33,981 bases of DNA from Planctomycetota bacterium (GTDB lineage: Bacteria > Planctomycetota > Planctomycetia > Pirellulales > Pirellulaceae). Position numbers and translations under genes: made by a program. Location of the stretch: the NCBI GenBank assembly GCA_027622275.1, contig JAQBZB010000073.1:1-33981 (forward strand), read 5' to 3'. The notes under the pieces were generated by a model that searched no databases, was not told where the DNA came from, and worked only from the letters and a program-made list of their open reading frames with translations. Shown here piece after piece: positions 8,850-16,456 of this stretch (positions within the stretch are counted from its first letter, which is position 1; every line of letters begins with the position of its first letter).

Positions 8850-9604
8850 ATCGGGCAAGGCAACTGACGCCAATTGCATCTTGACCTCGCGAGCAACCCT
8901 GCTGGCGAGGTCGAGTCATTTCTTGCTGAGCATGATTCGCCACTGTGTTCGAGCAGATGCCGCGACGTTAGCGTTTCCAGTCTGACATCCTGTTGAACTC
9001 CGCCTCTTGTCTTGAAGTTACCCCCCCCCCCAAGAATCTGCTCGCGGATTCGATCGACCGCTCGACGATGGATCATACGAACCGTGTTGTCGGCAAGACC
9101 GAGACGTTGGCCGACATCTCGCCAGGTACAGCCTTCGATAACCAGCGCGCAGATCGTGTGTTCGCGATCCGTTAGAGCTGCACAAGCAGCATCGAATTGC
9201 TCATTCCAGATTAATTCGTCAAGGACGCTAACATCGATCGCCATTTCGGCGCAGGCTTCCAAATTGATTTCGTAGTGATGATGCCCGGCTTGCAAGGTTC
9301 GCTTCGTACTACGCCGCACCGACTTTTCGACATAGCGTGCAAAATGAATTCGATCTTCGAAATGGATCGGGCGGCAGCGAGTGAACAGTGCCACGAAAAA
9401 CAAATCGTAAATCTCGTCCGGATCGACGGCCCATTCCAACGAGAGATCCGCCGCTTTGTATCGAATCACGTTGTGCATGTGTCGGCGAAACTCGTGCCAC
9501 AAATCAGCACGTGCGTCCTCGTCGCCCGTCATCGCTCGCAGATAGAGTTCCGCAAAGTCGTCCTCTTCCACCGCGTCTTCGACATCGAAAGCATCGTCGG
9601 CCAT
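8846..9604 (-). CDS. ECF-type sigma-70 family RNA polymerase sigma factor, tail crosses a G11 tract
   Basis: ATG at 9604 is preceded by GGGGGAG at 8-base spacing. After an acidic N-terminus, residues 18-105 form a sigma region 2-like helical domain. Residues 140-190 form region 4 with a helix-turn-helix (ALTDREHTICALVIEG, then TWRDVGQRLGLADNTVRM and RRAVDRIREQ). The protein would direct RNA polymerase to a small regulon. Codons 192-195 are four glycines written by 11 G plus T. As given, the frame then runs 57 more residues of non-conserved sequence through a terminator-like hairpin. With 12 G the next codon is TAA, giving a 195-residue protein of more usual length; with 10 G a short 17-residue tail results. 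It is divergent from the dockerin/Calx-beta gene, which may be a target. Confidence 0.75.
   Translation of the reverse strand: MADDAFDVEDAVEEDDFAELYLRAMTGDEDARADLWHEFRRHMHNVIRYKAADLSLEWAVDPDEIYDLFFVALFTRCRPIHFEDRIHFARYVEKSVRRSTKRTLQAGHHHYEINLEACAEMAIDVSVLDELIWNEQFDAACAALTDREHTICALVIEGCTWRDVGQRLGLADNTVRMIHRRAVDRIREQILGGGGNFKTRGGVQQDVRLETLTSRHLLEHSGESCSARNDSTSPAGLLARSRCNWRQLPCPI
8883..8912. terminator. Hairpin between convergent genes
   Basis: GACCTCGC (8883-8890) pairs with GCGAGGTC (8905-8912). The stem continues inward as AGCA/TGCT around an ACCC loop after one G-G mismatch. It starts 34 bp after the lipoprotein stop and is followed by a weak T-rich stretch, so it probably terminates that gene. 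If the sigma gene really stops at the G-tract, the hairpin also serves that gene from the other side. Confidence 0.6.
9021..9031 (-). repeat. Homopolymer tract, 11 G on the coding strand
   Basis: Eleven consecutive C on the plus strand (G on the sigma gene's strand) lie inside the coding region just after the region 4 helix-turn-helix. A length change of one base alters the C-terminus: 12 G puts TAA directly after the glycines. Such tracts are slippage-prone and also a common site of sequencing error. Confidence 0.9.
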
Positions 9605-9896
9605 CGCTCAAGCTCCCCCGACCCTGATAAGACGCCCCTGTTTATAATCCGCGAAAAACCGGATTACTACCTGCGCGAGCGAAAAAATATCGAAAAACTT
9701 TTGCGAATGTTTGTTCGGTTTGGCGATTTTGCGCCTAAGGGTAAGTAGAGGGCTGGTGCCGGCCCACTGCCGTGCGAGGCGGCTTGTTCAAGCTGCGTCG
9801 CGAATTGTGAAACGTGAAACCACTCAGCGAGTAGATCTGCGATCAGGGCAGGTCCGCGCCGAGGCAGAACCGGCATCAGGAAGAGGAGTCTTTTGT

Positions 9897-12051
9897 ATGC
9901 GCAAGCCATCATCATTCTGGCAATTCCCAACGCTTCGTCAGCTCAGCGCTAAGAGGCGGCGTTCCAAGCGACCCACAAGCGCGGCGTCTTCGCTGCGAGC
10001 AGTTGGAAGCTCGCCATCTGCTGGCCGCGGACGGCTGGTACAATGTTGACCTGCCTGCCGACGTCAACGACGATGGCCTGGTCACACCGGTGGATGCGTT
10101 GCTGGTCGCCAATGTCGTGTATGCGAACGAAGGCGGTTCGGTTATGCTGACCGCCGATAACCCAGCCAGCGTCTACCCGGATGTGAACAATGATGGGCAG
10201 ATTGGGATGGCAGACATGACGGCAGTGACGAACGAGTTCGGTGGGGGCAGCGGCGGCGACGCCGGATCGGGCAATGCGCTGCAAACGAATGCGACCACAA
10301 GTCCCACAACGTCTAGTGGAAGCGGCACCGCCACGATGATGACGTCGATGTCGTCAAGCAGCGGTGGCGGCGTTGGCGGAGGCGGGGCCGGCGGCTCGTC
10401 GACTTCCATCGCCTACTACACCGTCGCAGTCGACAGTCCGACCGTCAGCGAAGATGGAGGCAATCTCGAATTTACGATCACGCTGCATGGTGATGTTCCC
10501 GGTGGCGCGACCATTCACTACACGACGGGAAGCGGGGGCGGGGCAGCGGCGACGCCCTCTTCCGGTTTCCATGTAAACAACCCGTACGCCTCGCCCTTGG
10601 ATTACGTCTGGAAACAAGACCAGGTCGTACTGTCCAACGATGGAGATACCGCCACGGTCCAGGTGCAGGTGCTGGACGATGTGTGGGTCGAGCAGGACGA
10701 GACCGTCGACCTGACGATCGATTCCGTGACCAACAACCCCATGGCGGTCAATGGCGTGTCGCATCAGTACGACGCCGTCCACAGTACGACGGTCGGGACC
10801 GGGACGATCGACGACAATGACGCGGCGCTGGTCAAGCTGTTGCCTTTCCAACACCTTAACTCGCAAGAAGGCAGCAGCGGCAGCGGCCTTCCGCAGTTTA
10901 ATCGGACCTTTCGCGCGCAGCTCAACAACCCCGTTGATGCGGAGGTGACGGTCAATATGACAGTCACCCCTGGGACGGCGAATGGTTCGGACTATTCGAT
11001 CCCGCCAAACCAAGTGATCAAATTCGGAGTGGGCAGTAGCTTCAGCAATCACTTTCACGTCGACATTGTGGGTGACCGTATCATCGAACTCGATGAGGAT
11101 TACACGGTTTCGATCGCCGGTGTAAGCGTGGGCGGCGGCCGCGACGTGCAGTTGGATCCCAATCCGGCCAACGTCAGTATTAAGGACACGATCGGGAACG
11201 ATGATCGAGGCACCATCAACCTCGTTGCCGCATGGAGTCTAACGCGGACTGAAACAGCTCCGGATGCACTGGAGGACCAGTGGACCGTCACGAGCCCTCT
11301 ATCCGGCTTGCCGCAGACGATTCAGTTCGAGGTGCGTCTGAAGCACGATGATGGAGATTACGCCAACGTGGCGATCGATGTTCCCGTCACCGTCAATTGG
11401 CAAACCGTCAACGGCAGCGCCATCATCGGCGGAACGGGACCGGGTTCGACAGATTACACTGGTGGATCGGGAGCGATCATCAGTAGCACCCGGTTATTTG
11501 GGGTTCTACCCGTTGCCGTCGTCGCCGACGCGGTTGCGGAGCCGGATCAGTGGTTTAAAGTCGAACTGGTTGGAACTTTGGATTGGGGCCCCATGGTTAC
11601 AGCCCGCCCCGTCACTTTGGGAAATACATCCCTCACCGCCTGGATTCGTGGGGACGACTACGCGACGATCAACATCGGAGGCGGGGTCGCGGTTACCGAG
11701 AAGGGCGCGGGCATGCTTCAGGATCTTGGTTTCGTCGTGTCGCTCACCGGCTTGATCGATCGCTCGGTGAGCGTCTCGGTCAATGACATTCCTGGCAATG
11801 GCGCCGGCGGGCCGCACGCGACGCCGGGAACCGGCGGCGATTATCTGCTGATGACCAACTCGGTCAGTTTTGCACCGCTGTGGTCGACTACACAAACCGG
11901 CGCGGCCGTGGTCCGCGTCTACGGTGACAACATCAGCGAGCCTGATGAGTATTTCAGCGTCTTGCTCGGCGTTTTGACAGATAACGGCTTGGCACCATTC
12001 ATCGGGATCGGCACTAACTTGTCTGTGGGAAAGATTATCAATGATGACTGA
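9897..12051 (+). CDS. Dockerin and Calx-beta-like surface protein, probable frameshift near the N-terminus
   Basis: The long open frame (10003-12051, 682 codons) begins at a TTG inside the motif LRCEQLEARHLLA, a LEPR-XLL-like planctomycete signature, so the natural start must be upstream. ATG 9897, with GAAGAGGAG 7 bases before it, gives MRKPSSFWQFPTLRQLSAKR in a frame offset by one base. One extra base (or two missing) around 9960-9985 would join the two. After the motif come two dockerin-like calcium loops, DVNDDGLVTPVDAL (residues 20-33 of the long frame) and DVNNDGQIGMADM. A Gly/Ser-rich linker follows, then several Calx-beta-like repeats ending in ELDEDY, EPDQWF and EPDEYF strands. It is likely exported and calcium-binding. 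The stop overlaps the next gene by 11 bp. Confidence 0.7.
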
Positions 12052-13300
12052 CATGCGACTCCAGGATCTGAAACTCATTCCCCGAATCACTGCCGCCGCG
12101 GTAGCCGCATGCCTGCTCGTTTCGCATTCGCTTGCGGGCGAATATGACCGGGCGGAACTGCTCCGTATGGTTCAGGAGAAAGATTACCCTGAACTTACCG
12201 ACAGTCCGGCAGACCGAAAACTGGCCAAGGAGTTGCTGGCGTTGCTGGGCGGGCACCTGGATAGCAGCGGAAACATTTACTTAACGGAACATTTCACGGA
12301 TGCAGACATGCCAGTAATTCTGCCGTTTCAAGATTCGCGCGGAATTCTGATGGAGACCACGCAGCTTTCCGACAATGGCATGAAAGAACTCCGGAAGATG
12401 AAATCTTTGGAAGGCATTGCACCGCCGCCGCGAGTAACTGACGAAGGGTTAGCCCATCTTCAAGGGCTCCCCCTGCGCCGGCTGCGATTGCCACCGCAGG
12501 CCACCGACAAGTGCATAAACACAGTGACGACCCTCAAGGAATTAACCGGATTAGCTCTGTCGAAAAACATCACGGATGAAGGATTCTGCCGCATGGCCGA
12601 ACTGGGCCGATTGACCTCCATTGCCCTGGAGGATTCCCAAGTTACCGATGCCGGATTTGAAGTCATCGGCCAGAATCCAAAAGTCTGGTACGTAGACTTT
12701 GGCACCGCGCCGAACATCACGCCCGACGTTGTCCGGCACTTAAAGCAACTCCCGAATCTGCATTGGCTGATCGGTCCTCCGGGGACAAACGACAGGACGC
12801 TGGAGTTGCTGGCTCCAGTGAAGTCGTTAACTCATCTCGATCTGTCGAGCTACGAGGGCGTAACCGACGAAGGAATGAAGCATCTGGCAGCGCTCGAGTC
12901 GCTAGGCCAATTGAAGCTCGGTTCGAACATTACCGACGCGGGCATCGAGCACCTTGGCAGGCTCGACCATTTGCTGTACCTGGACCTGGTCAAGACGAAG
13001 GTGACCGGTCAAGGGCTGGCGTACTTGGGGCCCTTTGGTCCGTACCAGCTTGAGATCTCCGACTCGGTCAGCGACGAAGGCTTGGCCAGCATCACCAATT
13101 TCCCCCGTCTGTCGTATTTGATCTTGAACGGCAACTTTACGGACGCCTGCCTGCCGCATCTGCCCATGCGGTTGGAGCTTGTCAAGTTCCACGGCACGAA
13201 AGTGACCCCGCAAGCGCTCCAGAAACTCAAGCGGGAACGCCCCGCGTTGAACATCGAGGTCCGCAACGAATGGGGAGGCTTCGTGTCGCTCGACGAGTAA
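12041..13300 (+). CDS. Secreted leucine-rich-repeat protein (copy 1)
   Basis: This gene encodes 419 residues. It opens with ATGATG at 12041, overlapping the upstream stop by 11 bp; ATG 12053 is an alternative that places the signal peptide (ITAAAVAACLLVSHSLAG) nearer the start. The rest is built from 23-25 residue leucine-rich repeats of the planctomycete type, with units such as VTDEGLAHLQGL, NITDEGFCRMAEL, VTDEGMKHLAAL and NITDAGIEHLGRL. It ends with ALQKLKRERPALNIEV, the usual closing helix and strand. It is probably a periplasmic or surface protein-interaction scaffold. It is paralogous to the next gene, and the overlap with the Calx-beta gene suggests co-expression. Confidence 0.8.
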   Translation: MMTDMRLQDLKLIPRITAAAVAACLLVSHSLAGEYDRAELLRMVQEKDYPELTDSPADRKLAKELLALLGGHLDSSGNIYLTEHFTDADMPVILPFQDSRGILMETTQLSDNGMKELRKMKSLEGIAPPPRVTDEGLAHLQGLPLRRLRLPPQATDKCINTVTTLKELTGLALSKNITDEGFCRMAELGRLTSIALEDSQVTDAGFEVIGQNPKVWYVDFGTAPNITPDVVRHLKQLPNLHWLIGPPGTNDRTLELLAPVKSLTHLDLSSYEGVTDEGMKHLAALESLGQLKLGSNITDAGIEHLGRLDHLLYLDLVKTKVTGQGLAYLGPFGPYQLEISDSVSDEGLASITNFPRLSYLILNGNFTDACLPHLPMRLELVKFHGTKVTPQALQKLKRERPALNIEVRNEWGGFVSLDE

Positions 13301-13400
13301 TCGAACGAATTCTCGTTCGGCCTCGCCAAGTGAACGCGATCCCCGGAAGCACCGATCAATTGTGATTATAGTGTGCGCGGTGGAAAGTGCCACGTTTATA

Positions 13401-13469
13401 CAAGCACGACGCGCCAGCGAGTGAGTCAGCAAGTGCCGCCAGAACCCACTCGCTTGCGCGTCGTGCTTG
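13401..13469. repeat. Inverted repeat of the planctomycete CGACGCGC...CACTCGCT family
   Basis: The 26-nt arm at 13401-13426 (beginning CAAGCACGACGCGC) matches the reverse complement of 13444-13469 at 24 of 26 positions. It would form a long cruciform or transcript hairpin between the two LRR genes. I recognise this sequence as an intergenic repeat common in planctomycete genomes, often mis-translated as peptides containing THSLARRA. It makes the apparent coding frames crossing 13301-13574 untrustworthy. Confidence 0.8.
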
Positions 13470-13481
13470 GATTTGTGTCAT

Positions 13482-13528
13482 TCTGCACCGCGTGCAGTAT
13501 AGCCGTGGAGGGTGGGCTGTGCTCACCC
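13482..13528. repeat. Two further intergenic hairpins (CTGCAC and GGTGGGC type)
   Basis: CTGCAC-CGC-GTGCAG at 13482-13496 is a perfect 6-bp hairpin. GGGTGGGCTGTGCTCACCC at 13510-13528 folds with 5 outer base pairs and resembles the GGTGGGC-NNN-GCCCACC repeats found at 16440 and 31863. They lie just upstream of the second LRR gene. Confidence 0.55.
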
Positions 13529-13574
13529 TACGAACTCTGGCCGCGCCACCCGAACCGATTGGGAACAACGGACG

Positions 13575-14795
13575 ATGATTGAGAATCCGAAACAAAGAAT
13601 CTCTCGACTCGCAACGCTGGCCGCGATGCTCTTCGTTGCTGCCGCCAGTACGGTTGCCGCGCATGCCCAGACGCTGACCGATGGAGGTCTGCCGTCCGCC
13701 ATCGAACGTGATCTCGCACAAAAGTTTCGCGACGCGGGCGCGACCGTCGAGGCTTGGCAGAACGGCAACATCCGGGCACTCATTTTGAACAACCAGTTCG
13801 TCGACGCGGACATGCCGGTCGTCGCCGGACTCCGCAATCTCCATTGGTTGAATCTGCATCACGCCAACGTCAGCGACCGGGGAATGAGCAAGCTCGCTGC
13901 GATGAAGCAGCTGCGCGGACTGTACCTCCCGCACGAGATCACGGACGACGGCCTTGGCCTGCTGGACGGAATGCCCGATTTGGAACGTCTCAGCTTCCAG
14001 CACTGCGAGCGTGTGACCGACAAGGGCTTTGCTCACGTGCGACGACTCACCAAGCTGCAAGATCTCGTGACGCCGGATCTCATCACGGATGATTCCCTGC
14101 GTGTGCTCGCCAAATTGAAAAAGATGACTTCGCTGCATCTTACCGGCCCTGGGATCACCGACGACGGCCTGCGGCATTTGGCCGGTGCCACGGAACTGAA
14201 AACGCTGGTCCTGCCACCCGCCGTCACCGGAACGGGGCTGTCGCATTTGCGCGGGCTGACCGGTTTATCAAACATCCTCGTCTCGCGCGCCACCACTGAC
14301 GAAGGCGTCCGGCAGTTGGCGGGGTTCACGGAGTTAACGCGAATCGATCTTGCGTCCTGCGACCAGGTGACGGACGCAGCCTTCAAGCACCTCCGGGAGT
14401 TGCCCAAGCTGCAGGTGGTCTCGCTCGGCCCGGGGGCGACCGACAAAGCGGTTGATGAATTGGCCGAGTATCCCGCGCTGACGCAGATCAGTCTCACGCT
14501 CGCACAAGTCACGGACGCCTGCATTCCGAGTTTGACTCGCGTTTCCAAATTGGATTCGTTGCAGGTGCCCAGCACGATTAGCGCGAAAGGGCTAGCCCAG
14601 CTTGTGCCGCTGAAGCAGTTGGAGTCCTTATCGCTGATGGGAGCTTTTTCTGACGATGTCGTCCCCGTGCTGCTGGAGATGGATGGCGTCGAGATATTGA
14701 CGCTGCACAACACGGACGTCTCGGAAGCGAGCATCAAAAAGCTGCAAGAGCATCGCCACCCGAAGGGCCTTCATCTGTTCGTCTCCAGGCGCTGA
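13575..14795 (+). CDS. Secreted leucine-rich-repeat protein (copy 2)
   Basis: The start is set at ATG 13575 (MIENPKQRISRLATLAAM) because it is followed at once by a good signal peptide ending AAHAQ; longer in-frame starts reach into the GGTGGGC repeat. The product is about 406 residues with LRR units such as ITDDGLGLLDGM, VTDKGFAHVRRL, ITDDGLRHLAGA and VTDAAFKHLREL, and a closing ASIKKLQEH helix. Architecture and repeat phrasing match the preceding gene, so the two are tandem paralogues that have diverged. It is probably secreted and mediates protein binding. The glycosyltransferase-like gene begins 2 bp after its stop, so the two are likely cotranscribed. Confidence 0.82.
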   Translation: MIENPKQRISRLATLAAMLFVAAASTVAAHAQTLTDGGLPSAIERDLAQKFRDAGATVEAWQNGNIRALILNNQFVDADMPVVAGLRNLHWLNLHHANVSDRGMSKLAAMKQLRGLYLPHEITDDGLGLLDGMPDLERLSFQHCERVTDKGFAHVRRLTKLQDLVTPDLITDDSLRVLAKLKKMTSLHLTGPGITDDGLRHLAGATELKTLVLPPAVTGTGLSHLRGLTGLSNILVSRATTDEGVRQLAGFTELTRIDLASCDQVTDAAFKHLRELPKLQVVSLGPGATDKAVDELAEYPALTQISLTLAQVTDACIPSLTRVSKLDSLQVPSTISAKGLAQLVPLKQLESLSLMGAFSDDVVPVLLEMDGVEILTLHNTDVSEASIKKLQEHRHPKGLHLFVSRR

Positions 14796-14796
14796 C

Positions 14797-15492
14797 GTGA
14801 CCACATCAACCCGCGGCTGCGTTGTCCTCGTCCCGGTCGGTTCGCACGTCGAACCGGCTTGCGAAGAGGGACTTCGCGACCTTGAATCACGAGGCTTCGA
14901 GGTGCGTCGCGTGCGCGGCTATTCGGCCATCGATCAAGGCCGCTGCCAGATGGCGAGTGATGCCTTGGCGGACGGTTTTGAGGCGACATTTTGGATCGAT
15001 ACCGATATCGGATTCGAAGCGGATGACGTCGAGCGATTGCTGGCTCACGATGCACCGATCGTCGCGGCCACCTATCCGCAGAAAGGGCGGCGGGCATTGA
15101 CCTGCCATGTCTTGCCGGGGACCGAGCAACTCGTGTTCGGCGAACAAGGCGGCTTGACCGAAGTCCTGTACGTGGGGACCGGGTTTCTGCTGGTCCGGCG
15201 AGAAGTCTACGAAACGATGCAGCAACGGCTGGAGCTGCCGATCTGCAACGAACGCTTCGATGGTCGTCCGCTCGTTCCCTACTTCTTGCCGATGTTGCGC
15301 GAGGACGGGGCGGGGCATTGGTATTTGGCCGAGGACTTTGCGTTCTGCGAACGAGCGCGCCGCTGCGGCTACCACATCATGCTCGATACCACCATCCGAC
15401 TCCAGCACTTCGGCGGTTATGGATATAGCTGGGAAGACGCCGGCAGCGCCGTCGACCGGTACAAGACGTATCACTATCGCATCGGCAAGTAA
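14797..15492 (+). CDS. Glycosyltransferase-like protein (GT-A fold, family 2 type)
   Basis: This gene encodes 231 residues from GTG 14797, one base after the TGA of the LRR gene. Residues 64-71 read TFWIDTDI, a DxD-type metal and nucleotide-sugar motif, followed by GFEADDVERLL. Later GTGFLLVRREVYE and AEDFAFCERARRCGYHI, with an acidic ED pair, match the acceptor and catalytic region of GT-A enzymes, and LQHFGGYGY closes the domain. It has no signal peptide or membrane segment, so it is probably cytoplasmic. Its acceptor is unknown; the tight link to a secreted LRR protein hints at modification of that protein or of a surface glycan, but this is inference. Confidence 0.65.
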   Translation: MTTSTRGCVVLVPVGSHVEPACEEGLRDLESRGFEVRRVRGYSAIDQGRCQMASDALADGFEATFWIDTDIGFEADDVERLLAHDAPIVAATYPQKGRRALTCHVLPGTEQLVFGEQGGLTEVLYVGTGFLLVRREVYETMQQRLELPICNERFDGRPLVPYFLPMLREDGAGHWYLAEDFAFCERARRCGYHIMLDTTIRLQHFGGYGYSWEDAGSAVDRYKTYHYRIGK

Positions 15493-15527
15493 GCATCTCG
15501 GTCGGACCGCGTGGGCCGCCAGAGTCG

Positions 15528-15571
15528 CCTTTCGCTCTGCGAAAGGGCGCGTTCTTTCGCGGAGCGAAAGA
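15528..15571. repeat. Paired CTTTCGC hairpins between convergent genes
   Basis: CCTTTCGC-TCT-GCGAAAGG (15528-15546) and TCTTTCGC-GGA-GCGAAAGA (15553-15571) are two perfect 8-bp hairpins side by side. A third copy of the family is at 31047-31065. They lie between convergent genes and could act as transcription terminators as well as being a dispersed repeat. Confidence 0.75.
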
Positions 15572-15591
15572 CGACACTAATGGCCGACATA

Positions 15592-16410
15592 TCAGGCCAG
15601 AAACCCCGGTGTACAGTCGAAGATCCGCGTGATTGATGGGGCTCCGTAAACCGCACCGCCCGTCAAAACTTCAACATTGGCCAGCGGTCTTGTTTCGCCT
15701 TTCCCGTGCGTGTGCCCGCAGAGAACGGTGAGATTGCGTACTGGATGCTGTCGCATCATCTCCAGGATCACGTCCCCCATCGCCTTGCAAGAGAAGTGTG
15801 GTAGCCAGTTGTCATCGGACAATCGTCCCTCGTGCCAACACGCCTCGCGAAGCGGCGGGACGTGTGTCACCAGGATGACGTGTTCGTATCGGGCAAGTGC
15901 CTGTGGCAAGAGCTCCCGGATGTGGGCGGCTGCTTCGTCGCCGAGTCTCTGTAACATCGGGCGGCGGTCGAGAGCATAGTGCCCCGCAAGTTCCGCGATG
16001 AGTGCATAATCACTCAAGAACACGTTGGAGCCAAGATAGTCGCCTAGGCGAGCATCGGCCCAGCCATCGTGACCGATCAAGCCCAAGTGAGGCGTCAGTT
16101 CGACGGGCTGTTTCTGCTGTGTGAGATAGCAGAGTTTGGCTTGACCTTCACAGAACTGGCCGATTTCTTCGCGTACGACCGGGACCGACCCGTGATAGAA
16201 ATCGTGATTGCCGAGCACGAAATAGACGGGACATATCAGTCGCGCCGCGAATCGCGACAGGTAACGCTCGACGTTCTGCGACTCGCCGATATCGCCGCTG
16301 ATCAGAACGGCATCGGGCGCGGCGGCATCCACCTCGTCAAGCAACCGCTCGACGAGTGCCGACTCGACGAAGTTCAGATGGATATCGGTCAGCCAAACGA
16401 CTCGTGTCAT
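15592..16410 (-). CDS. Calcineurin-like metallophosphoesterase
   Basis: The start is placed at ATG 16410 (MTRVVWLTDIHLNF) because the longer frame to 16455 would translate the GGTGGGC hairpin repeat. The product is 272 residues. All metallophosphoesterase motifs are present in order: D-x-H in TDIHLN (residues 8-13), GD in SGDIGES, GNHD in LGNHDFYHG, the histidine of ILVTHVPPL, and GHTH in CGHTHGKGE. These residues hold a two-metal centre that hydrolyses phosphomonoesters or diesters. The natural substrate cannot be told. There is no signal peptide, so it is probably cytoplasmic. It lies downstream of oadA on the same strand but beyond a hairpin. Confidence 0.85.
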   Translation of the reverse strand: MTRVVWLTDIHLNFVESALVERLLDEVDAAAPDAVLISGDIGESQNVERYLSRFAARLICPVYFVLGNHDFYHGSVPVVREEIGQFCEGQAKLCYLTQQKQPVELTPHLGLIGHDGWADARLGDYLGSNVFLSDYALIAELAGHYALDRRPMLQRLGDEAAAHIRELLPQALARYEHVILVTHVPPLREACWHEGRLSDDNWLPHFSCKAMGDVILEMMRQHPVRNLTVLCGHTHGKGETRPLANVEVLTGGAVYGAPSITRIFDCTPGFLA

Positions 16411-16439
16411 ACGTTCGAGTACTCGACGCCAGCTTGAAT

Positions 16440-16456
16440 GGTGGGCGGAGCCCACC
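16440..16456. terminator. GGTGGGC-GGA-GCCCACC hairpin directly after oadA
   Basis: This is a perfect 7-bp stem with a 3-base loop that abuts the oadA stop codon (16457-16459, minus strand). It is a member of a repeat family also present at 31863 and, imperfectly, at 13510. By position it probably serves as the operon's 3' transcript boundary. No T-run follows, so classical Rho-independent action is uncertain. Confidence 0.5.

Noticed and set aside
10354-11058. A 234-codon minus-strand frame opposite the Calx-beta gene
   Set aside because: The plus strand carries dockerin and Calx-beta motifs; the antisense product is Arg/His-rich shadow.
13356-14246. A 296-codon minus-strand frame opposite the second LRR gene
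   Set aside because: It runs through the intergenic repeat (which reads as THPPRLYCTRC-like text) and is antisense to clear LRR units.
16411-16455. N-terminal extension of the metallophosphoesterase
   Set aside because: It translates the GGTGGGC hairpin repeat; the conserved domain begins at the ATG at 16410.
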